A DNA stretch of 64,000 nucleotides, from positions 393,467 to 457,466 of the forward strand of contig NZ_KK211159.1 in the NCBI RefSeq assembly GCF_000620645.1, written 5' to 3'. The notes under the pieces are model-generated. The model saw only the letters and a program-made list of their open reading frames with translations. It was not told where the DNA came from and searched no databases. Shown here piece after piece: positions 17,524 to 27,471 of this stretch. Every line of letters begins with the position of its first letter. Position 1 is the stretch's first letter. Origin of the DNA: Nocardioides sp. URHA0032 (lineage in GTDB: Bacteria > Actinomycetota > Actinomycetes > Propionibacteriales > Nocardioidaceae). The position numbers and the translations under genes are program-made.

Positions 17524-20500
17524 AAGCCGAACGTCGCTCGCTCGCGGCGGACCCAGTCCGCAGCGAGCGGCACGTCCCAGGCGTCGCAGAGCTCCAGCGC
17601 GCGGTCGGCGTGCCTGGTGGCGAGGTCGTCCTCACCGGTCGCGTGCGCGGCCATCGCGAGGAACATGTCGATCGGGCCGATCGCGGTGCCGGAGCCGGCA
17701 CAGGCGGGGCGGCCGGCGAGGTCGCTGAGCAGCTGGTACGCCGTCGCGGCGAGCTCGGCGTCGCCCAGGTAGCAGGCGGTCTCGGCGCCCATGCTCCAGG
17801 CCATGGGGGAGTACCAGGTGTTGCTGTCCATGGCCGCGGTGACGTCGTCGCGGTGCGCGTCGTACCAAGTGCGGGCGTCGTCGACGTGGCCGGTGCGGCA
17901 CTGGATGGCGACGATCGAGGTGGCGATGGGGAGGAACGTCTGGCCCTCCATCGACAGCATCGCGGCGGCGAGCTCCTCGTCGCGGCCCTGCCACAGCAGC
18001 AGCATGAGCAGCGCCCCGGCGACCGACTCGGCGTACCCGGTGATCGAGACGACCTCGCCGATGCCCCGCATGTGCTCGATGAGCTTCTCGACCTCGTCGA
18101 ACCGGCCGCGCATCGCGCACCACGACACCTCGAGGGAGTCGAGCACCAGCTGCGCGTAGATGTGTCGCAGCCGGTCCGCCTCGGCGCGGCCGGCGGCGAT
18201 CGCGTCGTCCATGATCGCGAGCTCGCCGAGCTCGCCGGCGGCGACCGCTTGAAGGGTGAGCGCCGAGGCCAGGCTGACGCCGTCGCCGAGCTCGCGGGCG
18301 ATGGCGACCGCCTCGGTCGTGAGGTCGAGGCGCCACCGTGCGGTGCCGCCGCGCCAGACGGCGATGGCGGCGTTCAGGCACGCGTCGAGCGTCAGCTCGG
18401 GGTCGCCGATGCGGTGCGCCATCGCGACCGCTTCGTCGGCGAGCGCCTCCCGCTCCTGCGGGGTCGAGCCGTAGTAGATCTCGCCGGCCAGCGCCAGCAT
18501 GGTCCGGCAGCGCCGCGGGTCGTCACCCGGCGGGAGCCGGTCCAGCGCCCGGCGCAGGGCGTCGACCACCAGCGGGTCGACCTCGGCGTGCGCGGCCGCC
18601 TGCCACAGCGCGCCCGTGCTGGTCATGACTCCCGCGAGGATCAGCAGCTCCAGGTCGCCGAGGTCGTCGGCCACCTCGACCGCCTCGTGGGTGACGCCAC
18701 GCAGCTCGATCCAGCGACCCGCCCGGCGCAGCACGTCGGCGAGGTCGGTGAGCAGATCGAAGCGGGCGTAGTCGTCCGATCCGGGGTCGGCGTCCTGGGC
18801 GCGGAGCGCGTGCTCGAGCATCTCCAGCGCCTCGACGTACGCGAACACCTCGGTCGCGCTCCGCGCCGCGGCCTGGGCCGCCGGCCAGGCGTCGCCGAGG
18901 TGGCGGGGCCCGGCGGCGAGCCAGTGCCGGGCGGTCTCGGCCTCGTGGCCGGCCCGGCCGTCGAAGGCAGCAGCCGCGCGGGCGTGCACCCGTGCGCGCC
19001 GGGACGCGGGCAGGCCGGAGAGCACGGTGTCGCGGACCAGCGCGTGGGTGAACCGGAACCGGTCCACGCCGTCCTCGTCCACCAGGCCCGCGGCGAGGGC
19101 CGGGTCGAGCGCGTCGAGCACGGCGTCCTCGTCCGTGCCGGCGGTGGCGGCGAGGGTGCCGAGCTCGAAGATCCGGCCGATCACGCTCGCGGACCGCAGC
19201 ACCTCCCGGGTCTCGTCGGACAGCGTCGCGAGCCGGCGCGACAGCACCTCGTGCACGGCCGCCGGCGGCTGGGCCTCGGACAGCAGCGCGCCGAGGTCCC
19301 CGCGGTCGCGGGCCAGCCGGGCGTACTCGACGAGGAAGAACGGGTTGCCCTCGGTACGCCGCCGCAGCGCCTCGGTCTCCTCCGCGGTCGGCTCCGCCTC
19401 GGAGATCTGACCGAACAGCTGCGCGGTCGCCGCCGCCGAGATGCCGCGCAGCTGGAGCCGGAGCGCGTGCTTGCGAGCCAGCGCCTCGGCGACCTCGGCG
19501 AGCGCCCCGTCCGGTGGCGGGTGCTCGCGCCAGGTGGTGACGACCAGCAGCCGCGGCCCCGGCCCCTCGGCGACGGCAGCCTCGGTCAGCAGCCGGAGCA
19601 CCCGCAGGCTGGAGGTGTCCGCCCAGTGCAGGTCGTCGATCACGAGCATCAGCGGGCCGGCCGTGGCCGCGGCCAGGACCCGGTCCACCACGACCTCCCA
19701 GGCCTGGAACGCCGCGCCGCTGTCGGCGTCCGCGCCACCACTGGGCAGCTCGGAGCCGAGCCGCTCCAGGACCGTCGCCCACGGCCACAGCGCCGGTGCA
19801 CCGTCGTCCTGGGAGCACCGGCCCCAGGCGATGGACATGCCCTGCTCCGCGGCGTACGTCGCCGCCTCGATGGTCAGCCGGCTCTTGCCGATGCCGGGGT
19901 CGCCCGTGAGCGCGGCGAACGCCGGCGCGCCGCCGGTGCCCGCGACGGTGCTGTCCACCAGCCCCTTGAGGGCCGCGAGCTCGTCGTCGCGGCCGGCCAG
20001 AGACCAGCCCCACAAGGTCGGGAACGGCAGGGGCGCGGCCTCCTCGGTCGCCGCGGGCGGGGGCGCGGGCGCCGGCTCGGGGACCGGCGTCCCGGTCTCC
20101 TGACGCAGCACCGCGGTCTGCACCGCCCGGAGCTCCGGGCCGGGCTCGAGGCCCAGCTCCTCGTCGAGCACGTCGCGCACCTGGCGGAGCACCGCCAGGG
20201 CGTCCGCCTGCCGGCCCGACCCGGCGAGGGCGAGGGCCCGGAGCGCCCAGGCCCGCTCGCGGAGCGGGTGCTCCCGGGTGAGCGCGTCCAGCGCGGCGGC
20301 GACGGTGGCGTGCAGGCCGAGCAGCAGGCCCAGGGCGGCGTGGTCCTCGCTCGCGAGCACCCGCAGCTCCTCGAGCCGGGCGCGCTCCGCCTCGGCCGCC
20401 GGGGAGTCGCCGAGGTCGGCGTACGGCACGCCGCGCCAGAGCGCGAGGGCGTCCTCGAGGGCGCGGTGCAGCGCGTCCAGGCCGCCGGCGTCCGCTGCGC

Positions 20501-20900
20501 CTGGATGCAGTGCCCGGCCGCGGCAGAGCGCGTCGGCCAGGGGAGCGACCGCCGTGTGGGCGGACGCGACCGCCGCCTCGAACGCGGTGGCGTCCAGGTC
20601 CGCCTCGGGGAGCCGCAGCGCGTAGCCGGGTTGCTCGGTCACCAGCAGGGTGCCGCCGCCGCGCGCGGTCCGGTCCGGCTCGAGTGCCCGGCGCAGCCCG
20701 GCGACGTACCCCTGCATGGTGCCGGAGACGCCCGGCGGCGGCGTGCCGTTCCAGACCACGTCGGCGAGGGTGTCGACCGCGACCGCGCGGCCGCGGTGCA
20801 GTGCCAGGACGGCGAGCAGGGCGCGCTGCTTGGGACCGCCGAGGCCGACCGGGCCGGAGGAGTCGGAGGCCACGGTCGTGCCGAGCACGCCGATCCGCAT
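17520..20900 (-). CDS. BTAD/SARP-type transcriptional regulator with AAA ATPase and helical repeats
   Basis: An 1126-residue AfsR-like regulator. Residues ~1-90 are an OmpR-type winged helix (GPKQRALLAVLALHRGRAV, then YVAGLRRALEP), ~95-245 the bacterial transcriptional activation domain with TPR-like helices (LEELRVLASEDHAALGL), ~290-600 an AAA/NACHT-like ATPase with Walker A TGDPGIGKS and Walker B LMLVIDDLHWAD, and the rest is TPR-like helical repeat. The start at ATG 20900 gives the DNA-binding domain the usual N-terminal position. Such proteins activate secondary metabolism or lipid genes after ATP-dependent oligomerisation. The likely target is unknown. It follows the GH18 gene by 19 bases on the same strand. 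Confidence 0.88.
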   Translation of the reverse strand: MRIGVLGTTVASDSSGPVGLGGPKQRALLAVLALHRGRAVAVDTLADVVWNGTPPPGVSGTMQGYVAGLRRALEPDRTARGGGTLLVTEQPGYALRLPEADLDATAFEAAVASAHTAVAPLADALCRGRALHPGAADAGGLDALHRALEDALALWRGVPYADLGDSPAAEAERARLEELRVLASEDHAALGLLLGLHATVAAALDALTREHPLRERAWALRALALAGSGRQADALAVLRQVRDVLDEELGLEPGPELRAVQTAVLRQETGTPVPEPAPAPPPAATEEAAPLPFPTLWGWSLAGRDDELAALKGLVDSTVAGTGGAPAFAALTGDPGIGKSRLTIEAATYAAEQGMSIAWGRCSQDDGAPALWPWATVLERLGSELPSGGADADSGAAFQAWEVVVDRVLAAATAGPLMLVIDDLHWADTSSLRVLRLLTEAAVAEGPGPRLLVVTTWREHPPPDGALAEVAEALARKHALRLQLRGISAAATAQLFGQISEAEPTAEETEALRRRTEGNPFFLVEYARLARDRGDLGALLSEAQPPAAVHEVLSRRLATLSDETREVLRSASVIGRIFELGTLAATAGTDEDAVLDALDPALAAGLVDEDGVDRFRFTHALVRDTVLSGLPASRRARVHARAAAAFDGRAGHEAETARHWLAAGPRHLGDAWPAAQAAARSATEVFAYVEALEMLEHALRAQDADPGSDDYARFDLLTDLADVLRRAGRWIELRGVTHEAVEVADDLGDLELLILAGVMTSTGALWQAAAHAEVDPLVVDALRRALDRLPPGDDPRRCRTMLALAGEIYYGSTPQEREALADEAVAMAHRIGDPELTLDACLNAAIAVWRGGTARWRLDLTTEAVAIARELGDGVSLASALTLQAVAAGELGELAIMDDAIAAGRAEADRLRHIYAQLVLDSLEVSWCAMRGRFDEVEKLIEHMRGIGEVVSITGYAESVAGALLMLLLWQGRDEELAAAMLSMEGQTFLPIATSIVAIQCRTGHVDDARTWYDAHRDDVTAAMDSNTWYSPMAWSMGAETACYLGDAELAATAYQLLSDLAGRPACAGSGTAIGPIDMFLAMAAHATGEDDLATRHADRALELCDAWDVPLAADWVRRERATFGF

Positions 20901-20919
20901 GCGGGAAGGATAGGGGCGC

Positions 20920-21900
20920 TCAGCGCAGCGTGTCCGCGGAACCGATCCGCCACACGGCCAGGCCGCGGACGCCGTACTCACGGGCGAGCGCGACGCGCCT
21001 CGCGTACGACCTGCGGTCGGACCACCAGAGCCGGGTGCCGTTCGAGAGCGTCGCGGTCCACTCGCCGGGGCCCGGACGCCAGTGGGCGGTGGCGCCGTCC
21101 CGGTGCACCAGGGCGCGCGCACCGCGGTCGGTGACGGCGTGGCCGGTGCCGCGCCGCGGCCAGGTGTAGCCGTAGCCGGCCACCCCGAGCTGCACCCGGC
21201 CCGCCGGTACGACGGAGAGCAGCGCGTCGAGCGCGTCGCGCTGCCAGCCCAGGGCGCCGACCGGTCCGGGTCCGGACCAGGGGCCGTGCAGGTCGTAGGT
21301 CATCACGTCGACGACGTCCGCCGCCGCGGCGAGGCCGGCCAGGCGATAGCCGCGGTCGCGGTACGCCCGGACCGACGTGGCCGCGCTGATGTCGATCGAC
21401 ACGGTCCGCTCGGCCGGCATCGCGTCCTGCAGCTCCTCGACGAGCCGCACGAGCCCGTCGCCGTCGGCGGCCCGGACCCGCTCCAGGTCGACGTTGACAC
21501 CGTCCCAGCCCTGGTCGGCGACGAACCCGGCCAGCCGGCTGGCGACGCGATGGATCCGCGCGTCGCTCGAGAGCAGCCGGTGCAGCCGGACCGGGTCGAA
21601 GTCACCGCTCCGGTTGCTGTAGTTGCTGACCAGCAGCTCGGCGGCCAGCCCGTGCCGGTGCGCGGTCGCCAGCAAGCGCTCGTGGTCCCGTCCGGGGCGC
21701 GCGACGCCACCGCCGGACGCCGTGACCGACACGCCGGCGACGCTCAGGGTCGTCAGCCCGCCGGCGTTCCGCGCGACCACCGTGCTGCCGGTGCCCAGGA
21801 GGACCCACCCGGTCACCTCGAGCCCGTCGGGCACCCGCGCGGCGGCCGGCGCGGCGGGGGAGAGCAGGGCCAGGGCGAGGACCAGGGCCACGAGGCGCAT
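20920..21900 (-). CDS. Secreted glycoside hydrolase family 18-like protein
   Basis: A 326-residue protein with a signal peptide (LVALVLALALLSPAAPAAA, cleavage near residue 21). It resembles the spore-cortex/YvbX group of GH18 TIM barrels. The active-site strand reads GWDGVNVDLERV, matching DGxDxDxE with Asn at the third acidic position; the catalytic Glu and preceding Asp are retained. Other barrel elements are VDVMTYDLHGPWSGPG and LGVAGYGYTW, and the last strand is VRGLAVWRIGSAD. The substrate is likely an N-acetylglucosamine-containing glycan such as peptidoglycan (family knowledge). It precedes the BTAD regulator by 19 bases and faces the NUDIX gene across about 18 bases. Confidence 0.85.
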   Translation of the reverse strand: MRLVALVLALALLSPAAPAAARVPDGLEVTGWVLLGTGSTVVARNAGGLTTLSVAGVSVTASGGGVARPGRDHERLLATAHRHGLAAELLVSNYSNRSGDFDPVRLHRLLSSDARIHRVASRLAGFVADQGWDGVNVDLERVRAADGDGLVRLVEELQDAMPAERTVSIDISAATSVRAYRDRGYRLAGLAAAADVVDVMTYDLHGPWSGPGPVGALGWQRDALDALLSVVPAGRVQLGVAGYGYTWPRRGTGHAVTDRGARALVHRDGATAHWRPGPGEWTATLSNGTRLWWSDRRSYARRVALAREYGVRGLAVWRIGSADTLR

Positions 21901-21918
21901 GCCGCTAGCGTGACACGT

Positions 21919-22341
21919 GTGCAGCGGTTCGCGTCCGTCATCCTCGTCGACCCCCGCGGCTGGCTGCTCCTCCAGGAACGCGACGAGCTCGCGGCCATCG
22001 CCCCGGAGAAGTGGGGGCTGGTCGGCGGGCACGTCGAGCCCGGCGAGGAGTTCGAGACGGCGGCGTACCGCGAGCTCGCCGAGGAGACCGGCATCGACCT
22101 GCCCGCCGGTGCGCTGACGCTCTGGCGGGAGCCGCGGCGCTACGGAGCGTCGTTCTCAATCTGGTACGCCGGGGTCGACCTCACCGACACGGACGTGGTG
22201 GTCGGGGAGGGGCGCCAGATCGTCTTCGTCGACCCGGCCGCGATGCTCGGTCTCGACCTCACCGACCTCGCGCGCTGGATGCTCCCGGAGTTCGTCGCGT
22301 CCGCGCAGTACCGCGACCTGCGTGAGGAACTCCTCGGTTGA
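21919..22341 (+). CDS. NUDIX hydrolase
   Basis: A protein of about 140 residues with a perfect NUDIX box: GHVEPGEEFETAAYRELAEETGI fits GX5EX7REUXEEXGU, with the Mg-binding glutamates present. Such enzymes hydrolyse nucleoside diphosphates linked to another group, for example oxidised nucleotides, ADP-sugars or diadenosine polyphosphates. Two GTG starts are possible (21910 and 21919); 21919 is chosen because the first strand follows directly. The gap to the divergent GH18 start is under 20 bases, leaving little room for a leader, so the message may be leaderless. The stop overlaps the TTG start of the TSUP gene. Confidence 0.85.
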   Translation: MQRFASVILVDPRGWLLLQERDELAAIAPEKWGLVGGHVEPGEEFETAAYRELAEETGIDLPAGALTLWREPRRYGASFSIWYAGVDLTDTDVVVGEGRQIVFVDPAAMLGLDLTDLARWMLPEFVASAQYRDLREELLG

Positions 22342-23066
22342 CCGGTGGCCTCGACCCGGGCGTGTTCGCGCTGGTCTTCCTCGCCGTGCTGCTCGGCTCG
22401 ACCGTGCAGGCGGTGGTCGGCCTCGGCATCGGGCTGGTCGCGGCCCCGGTGATCACGCTGCTCGCGCCGCAGCTGATGCCGGGCGTGCTGATCTCGCTGG
22501 CGTTCGTGCTGCCGATCATCACGCTGGTCGAGGAGCGCCGCGACATCCACTGGTTCGGCCTCACCTGGTCACTCCCGTCCCGGGTGCTCGGCACCGGCAT
22601 CGGGGTCTGGGTGGTCGCGACGTTCTCCGCCGACCAGCTCGGTGTGTTCATCGGGACGATCGTGCTGCTCGCGGTGCTGCTGACCTGGCACGCCGTCGAG
22701 GTCCCGGTCAACCGCGGCACGCTCGGCGCCGCCGGGTTCGTCGGCGGCGTCACCGGGACGGCGACGTCGATCGGCGGGCCGCCGTTCGCGCTGCTCTACC
22801 AGCACCGGCCGCCGCGCCAGATCCGCACGACGATGGCCGTGTACTTCGTGGTCGGCGCCGCGATCAGCCTGATCGGTCTCACGCTCTCGGGCGAGCTGCA
22901 CCGCCACCAGGTCGCGGTCGCGGGCCTGCTGCTGCCCGCGATCGTGCTGGGCGTGGTCGCCGGCGCGCCGCTGCGGCGGCTGCTCCCCACCCACCGGGTG
23001 CGTGGCGCCGTGCTGCTCGTCTCGGGCGCGTCGGCAGTGGTGCTGGTGGTCCGCTCGCTGCTCTGA
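22338..23066 (+). CDS. TSUP (TauE/SafE) family permease
   Basis: A 242-residue membrane protein with about eight hydrophobic helices in two similar halves. The first repeat GSTVQAVVGLGIGLVAAPVI and the second GGVTGTATSIGGPPFALLYQ are the two conserved TauE/SafE motifs. Family members move sulfite, sulfoacetate, taurine or other small organosulfur anions. The TTG at 22338 overlaps the NUDIX stop (TTGA), so translation is coupled. No sulfur gene is next to it, so the substrate is open. Confidence 0.85.
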   Translation: MTGGLDPGVFALVFLAVLLGSTVQAVVGLGIGLVAAPVITLLAPQLMPGVLISLAFVLPIITLVEERRDIHWFGLTWSLPSRVLGTGIGVWVVATFSADQLGVFIGTIVLLAVLLTWHAVEVPVNRGTLGAAGFVGGVTGTATSIGGPPFALLYQHRPPRQIRTTMAVYFVVGAAISLIGLTLSGELHRHQVAVAGLLLPAIVLGVVAGAPLRRLLPTHRVRGAVLLVSGASAVVLVVRSLL

Positions 23067-23114
23067 TGGGCCGTCGGCGACCCCGGCGTCGTCCTTCAGG
23101 ACGGGTGGCCGGCG

Positions 23115-24446
23115 TCACACCAGCTCGGGGTGGAGGTTGCCCTCGTACTTCCAGTCGTCCTCAGCCGGGTCGTAGTGGCCGAGCTTCTCGGTGCGTTGCA
23201 GGACCTTGCCCGACCGGTACAGGAGTCGTCCGCGGTGGATGGGGTCGCCGTACTCGAGCTCCGTGCGCTGCCACTTCGCCTCGTCGGTCGACCACAACGT
23301 GCGCGCGTGGCTCGCCTTCGTGACCGACATCTCGTAGTAGTCGAGCTCGGTCGTCCCGTCCGCGAAGACCTGACCGACCAGGAAGTTGAAGGCATACCTG
23401 AAGATCGACCCGTGGCTGATCTGGACCGGACCTCGGGCGTGCGGTCGGATCACCGTGGTGTCGTGCACCTCTCCGGAGAAGTAGAAGTCCGCTCCCTCAT
23501 CGACGAGCGCCCGGTACAGCGGCGAGTTCCGGCCTTCGGGCGCGTGCAGGTTGCCCGTCGCCAGCGTCCGGTACGGAGCTATCAACGGGATGTGGCCCTG
23601 GACGACGACCACGCGTCCCTGCCGCTTCGCGGCCCGGACGGTCCGGCGCACCCACTCGAGCTGCTTCCCGAAGACGCCGAGGCGTACACCGCCCGGCGTC
23701 CGGGTGAAGACGTCGACCGTGATGACGCGCAGCTTCGGTCCGATGTCGACGGCGTACGCCGTCGACTCAGCGGCGCTGCGGGTCGGACGCATCCCGAAGC
23801 GGGGGTGCCCGCCGCGCGTCTTCGTGAAGTGGTCGGCCCACACTGCCTTTGCATGTGGAACGAGGTAGTACCGGTTGTCCGGCTCACCCTCGTGCTGCCC
23901 TGCCAGGATCCGTCCGCCGGGGGACCAGCGGTCGTTGAGCGGCCCGCTCCGGTCATCCATCAGCTCGTGGTCGCCGACCGCCGGAAGCAGCCGGAGGCCG
24001 CGACTGCGGAACATCTCGCGATAGTGACCGTAGTAGACGCCACCGGCAGCGGTGATGGCCTCGCGACACCGCCGGAGGCTGTCGGCGTCGGTCCCCTGGC
24101 TGACCTCGCCGAACAGGCGTCGATCCGTCGTGTCCAGGTTCCACCGGCCCTCGACCAGGTCGCCGGCGACGAGCACCGCCTGCGGATCGTGGGACGCCAG
24201 CGCGCCCAGGCACTTGTCGATCGCGAGCTCCCATGACTCGTTGATCGAGTTCGGACCACCGTCCCATGTCGGCAACGTCGTCAGGTCACCGACGTCCCCG
24301 TTGAACAGGTCGGGGGTCGAGACGAAGGTCGCGACGGGTGCCCCGCCGGGGCGAGTGGCCGAACCGGAAGGTCGTGCCTGGTCGCACCCGACGCAGGCGG
24401 CCGGGACCGCCAACCCGGACGCCAGGAGGCGTCGCCGCGAAATCAC
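23115..24446 (-). CDS. Tat-exported metallophosphoesterase
   Basis: A 443-residue calcineurin-like phosphoesterase starting at GTG 24446. A twin-arginine signal opens the protein (ISRRRLLASGLAVPAACVGC); the cysteines may allow lipidation but the lipobox is imperfect. Catalytic blocks occur in order: STPDLFNGDVGD, VLVAGDLVEGRWN, AVGDHELMDD, VVVQGHIPLI and FSGEVHDT, which supply the two-metal-site Asp, Asn and His residues. The substrate could be a phosphodiester or nucleotide outside the membrane. The gene is divergent from the SMP-30-like gene across 186 bases. Confidence 0.82.
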   Translation of the reverse strand: MISRRRLLASGLAVPAACVGCDQARPSGSATRPGGAPVATFVSTPDLFNGDVGDLTTLPTWDGGPNSINESWELAIDKCLGALASHDPQAVLVAGDLVEGRWNLDTTDRRLFGEVSQGTDADSLRRCREAITAAGGVYYGHYREMFRSRGLRLLPAVGDHELMDDRSGPLNDRWSPGGRILAGQHEGEPDNRYYLVPHAKAVWADHFTKTRGGHPRFGMRPTRSAAESTAYAVDIGPKLRVITVDVFTRTPGGVRLGVFGKQLEWVRRTVRAAKRQGRVVVVQGHIPLIAPYRTLATGNLHAPEGRNSPLYRALVDEGADFYFSGEVHDTTVIRPHARGPVQISHGSIFRYAFNFLVGQVFADGTTELDYYEMSVTKASHARTLWSTDEAKWQRTELEYGDPIHRGRLLYRSGKVLQRTEKLGHYDPAEDDWKYEGNLHPELV

Positions 24447-24471
24447 CCTGAGAGACCCATCGTCAGAACAT

Positions 24472-24486
24472 CGGGCGGACCGCCCG
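24472..24486. promoter_or_regulatory. Perfect 7-bp inverted repeat upstream of metallophosphoesterase
   Basis: CGGGCGG and CCGCCCG flank a single A. The dyad lies 26-40 bases before the GTG of the metallophosphoesterase gene in the divergent control region. It could be an operator; in GC-rich DNA such a repeat can also arise by chance. Confidence 0.3.
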
Positions 24487-24632
24487 CCGATCGAGCATAA
24501 CGGCGATCGCATGGCGGGCCGTGCAGGTGCCGGACACTCGCCCCGCCTCGCGATCAGCCGGGCAGGCGCTCGCCGCCAACAGCTGGAGCTCAGCTGCTTG
24601 AGCCGGGGTCCGCTGGCTGCTCTGATGACCCC

Positions 24633-25547
24633 ATGAGCGACCTCACCGTCATCCCTGTCCCCGGCTCCGGCGCGGAGGACGTCGTCGTGGCCGCCGACGG
24701 TTCGGTGTACACCGGCACCGAGGACGGCAGCATCTTCCGGGTCTCGCAGGACGCGGGCCGGGTCGACCGGGTCGCGCACACCGGGGGCCGCCCGCTCGGC
24801 ATCGAGATCGACCTCGACGGCCGGCTGCTGGTCTGTGACGCGCACCGGGGCGTGCTCCGTGTCGACGTCCGCACCGGCGGCGTCGAGGCCGTGACCGACC
24901 GGATCGGTCGAGCGCCGATGATGTTCTGTAACAACGCCGCCATCGCCTCCGACGGGACCGTGTGGTTCTCCGACTCGTCGCTGAAGTTCGGGATCGAGCA
25001 GTGGAAGGACGACTTCGTCCAGGACACCCGCACCGGCCGGCTCGCACGGATGGGCGAGGACGGCGTGCCCGAGGTGGTCATCGACGGGCTGGCGTTCGCC
25101 AACGGGGTCGCGCTGGCCGCCGACGAGTCGTACGTCGCCGTCGCCGAGACCGGGGCGCGCACGGTGGTCCGGTGGTGGCTGACCGGGCCGAAGGCGGGCA
25201 CCCGCGACTTCCTGGTCACCGACCTGCCGGGCTACCCCGACAACATCGCGCGGGGGAGCGACGGGCTCGTCTGGGTCTCGATCGCCAGCCCCCGCGACCC
25301 GGTCGTCGAGCGGCTCCAGCGCTCGCCGGGGCGCGTGCGCCGCGCGGTGACGAGGATCCCCGAGCGGCTCCAGCCCAAGCCGAAGCGGACCGTCCGGGCG
25401 CAGGCGTACGACGACGCCGGCACGCTCGTCCACGACCTCGACCTGCCCGGCACGGACTACCACATGGTCACCGGCGTGCGGGAGCACGACGGCCGGGTCT
25501 GGCTCGGCAGCCTGCACGAGCCCGCGGTCGCGGTCGTCGACCTCTGA
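24633..25547 (+). CDS. SMP-30/strictosidine synthase-like beta-propeller protein
   Basis: A 304-residue six-bladed propeller protein of the strictosidine synthase/APMAP group within the SMP-30/gluconolactonase superfamily. Blade motifs repeat: [69 protein letters not shown] and [13 protein letters not shown]. The FANGVAL segment and the WFSD segment usually contribute metal ligands. Family members are lactonases or arylesterases; the substrate is unknown. There is no signal peptide. It precedes dxs by about 20 bases on the same strand. Confidence 0.82.
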   Translation: MSDLTVIPVPGSGAEDVVVAADGSVYTGTEDGSIFRVSQDAGRVDRVAHTGGRPLGIEIDLDGRLLVCDAHRGVLRVDVRTGGVEAVTDRIGRAPMMFCNNAAIASDGTVWFSDSSLKFGIEQWKDDFVQDTRTGRLARMGEDGVPEVVIDGLAFANGVALAADESYVAVAETGARTVVRWWLTGPKAGTRDFLVTDLPGYPDNIARGSDGLVWVSIASPRDPVVERLQRSPGRVRRAVTRIPERLQPKPKRTVRAQAYDDAGTLVHDLDLPGTDYHMVTGVREHDGRVWLGSLHEPAVAVVDL

Positions 25548-25566
25548 GCCCGTAGACTCAGCCACC

Positions 25567-27471
25567 ATGGGCACCCTGGACTCGATCACGTCGCCACGCG
25601 ACCTGCGCGACCTCGACGATGCGCAGCTGGACGCGCTCGCGAGCGAGATCCGGGACTTCCTGATCACCACGTGCGCGCGCACCGGCGGCCACATCGGCCC
25701 GAACCTCGGCGTGGTCGAGCTGACGCTGGCGCTGCACCGCACCTTCGACTCCCCGCGCGACCGGATCGTGTTCGACACCGGTCACCAGGCCTACGTCCAC
25801 AAGCTGCTCACCGGGCGCCAGGCCGGCTTCGAGAAGCTGCGCCAGCAGGGCGGGGTCAGCGGCTACCCCAGCCAGGCGGAGTCCGACCACGACGTCGTCG
25901 AGAACTCCCACGCCTCCACCGCCCTCAGCTACGCCGACGGACTCGCGAAGGCGTACACGATCCGCGGCGAGGACCGGCACGTCGTCGCCGTGGTCGGGGA
26001 CGGCGCGCTCACCGGCGGCATGGCCTGGGAGGCGCTGAACAACATCGCGGTGGCCAGCGACAGCAAGCTGGTGATCGTGGTCAACGACAACGGCCGCTCG
26101 TACACCCCGACGATCGGTGGCCTCGCGAACGCGTTGACCGCCCTGCGCACCAACCCGCGCTACGAGCACGTGCTCGACATGGTCAAGCGCCGCCTGAACG
26201 CCGTGCCCGGGGTCGGGCCCGCGGCGTACGACGCCCTCCATGCGATGAAGAAGGGCCTCAAGGACGCCCTCGCGCCGCAGGGACTCTTCGAGGACCTCGG
26301 CCTCAAGTACGTCGGCCCGGTCGACGGCCACGACCGCGCCGCGATGGAGCAGGTGCTCGCGCAGGCCAAGCGTTTCAACGGCCCGGTGATCGTGCACGCG
26401 CTGACCCGCAAGGGCTACGGCTACGACCCGGCGGAGCGGCACGAGGCCGACCAGTTCCACGGTCCGGGCCCGTTCGACGTGCAGACCGGCGCGGAGAAGC
26501 CGAAGGGCCGCATCTGGACCGACCACTTCGCCGACGCGATCGTCGAGATCGGCCACCGCCGTCCCGACGTCGTCGGGATGACGGCGGCGATGATGCACCC
26601 GGTCGGCCTCGACAAGTTCCAGGCCACCTTCCCGGGGCGCACCTTCGACGTCGGCATCGCCGAGCAGCACGCCGCGACGTCCGCGGCCGGCCTCGCGATG
26701 GGCGGCCTGCACCCGGTGGTCGCGCTCTACGCGACCTTCCTCAACCGCGCGTTCGACCAGGTGCTGATGGACGTCGCGTTGCACAAGTGCGGCGTGACCT
26801 TCGTCCTGGACCGCTCCGGCGTGACCGGAGACGACGGCGCGAGCCACAACGGCATGTGGGACATGTCCATCCTCCAGGTGGTGCCGGGGCTGCGGCTGGC
26901 CGCGCCGCGGGACGCGACCCGGTTGCGCGAGCTGCTCGGGGAGGCCGTCGACGTCGAGGACGCACCGACCGTGGTGCGGTTCCCGAAGGGCCCGCCGCCC
27001 GCGGACATCGACGCTGTCGGCAAGGCCGGCGGCTGTGACGTGCTGGTGCGCAACGGACCGAAGGACGTGCTCGTGGTCGCGGTCGGGGCGATGGCGACCG
27101 TGGCCGTCGGCGTCGCCGAGCGGCTCGTCGCCCAGGGAATCGGCGTCACCGTCGTCGACCCGCGCTGGGTCAAGCCGGTCGACCCGGCGATCCTCGACCT
27201 CGCCCGTGAGCACCGGCTCGTCGTCAGCATCGAGGACAACGGCGAGACCGGCGGCTGTGGTGCGGTTCTGCTCCAGACGCTCAACGCGGCCGGCGTGCAC
27301 ACGCCGTTCCGCCTCCACGGCATCCCCCAGGAGTTCCTCGGTCACGCCAAGCGCGACGCGATCCTCGAGCGGATCGGCCTGACCCCCCAGGCCCTGGCGC
27401 TCGGCATCGTGGAGGACATGACCTCCCTCGCAGAAGGTCGTTCTCCGATCGATGTCGAGCAGATCACCTAG
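25567..27471 (+). CDS. dxs: 1-deoxy-D-xylulose-5-phosphate synthase
   Basis: A 634-residue enzyme, the usual length. It condenses pyruvate and glyceraldehyde 3-phosphate to DXP, the first step of the MEP isoprenoid pathway, with a branch to thiamine and pyridoxal. The thiamine diphosphate motif is GDGALTGG (from ~144) ending in VVNDN (~171-175). The [16 protein letters not shown] segment and the catalytic Glu in [15 protein letters not shown] are present, as is the C-terminal transketolase domain. The start ATG 25567 fits the family N-terminus. The 3' end overlaps a lipoprotein gene by 20 bases. Confidence 0.93.
   Translation: MGTLDSITSPRDLRDLDDAQLDALASEIRDFLITTCARTGGHIGPNLGVVELTLALHRTFDSPRDRIVFDTGHQAYVHKLLTGRQAGFEKLRQQGGVSGYPSQAESDHDVVENSHASTALSYADGLAKAYTIRGEDRHVVAVVGDGALTGGMAWEALNNIAVASDSKLVIVVNDNGRSYTPTIGGLANALTALRTNPRYEHVLDMVKRRLNAVPGVGPAAYDALHAMKKGLKDALAPQGLFEDLGLKYVGPVDGHDRAAMEQVLAQAKRFNGPVIVHALTRKGYGYDPAERHEADQFHGPGPFDVQTGAEKPKGRIWTDHFADAIVEIGHRRPDVVGMTAAMMHPVGLDKFQATFPGRTFDVGIAEQHAATSAAGLAMGGLHPVVALYATFLNRAFDQVLMDVALHKCGVTFVLDRSGVTGDDGASHNGMWDMSILQVVPGLRLAAPRDATRLRELLGEAVDVEDAPTVVRFPKGPPPADIDAVGKAGGCDVLVRNGPKDVLVVAVGAMATVAVGVAERLVAQGIGVTVVDPRWVKPVDPAILDLAREHRLVVSIEDNGETGGCGAVLLQTLNAAGVHTPFRLHGIPQEFLGHAKRDAILERIGLTPQALALGIVEDMTSLAEGRSPIDVEQIT

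Noticed and set aside
17520..20900. BTAD and LAL regulators as markers of a secondary-metabolite cluster
   Set aside because: No PKS, NRPS, terpene cyclase or other core biosynthetic gene is in the window; dxs alone is housekeeping.
16968..21134. A 1388-residue plus-strand open frame across the hemerythrin and BTAD genes
   Set aside because: It is a shadow in another frame of the well-supported hemerythrin and BTAD genes, with low-complexity Arg/Gly/Gln composition.
23090..23103. CGTCC-TTCA-GGACG hairpin between the convergent TSUP and metallophosphoesterase genes
   Set aside because: Five-base stem without a U-tract; too weak to call a terminator.
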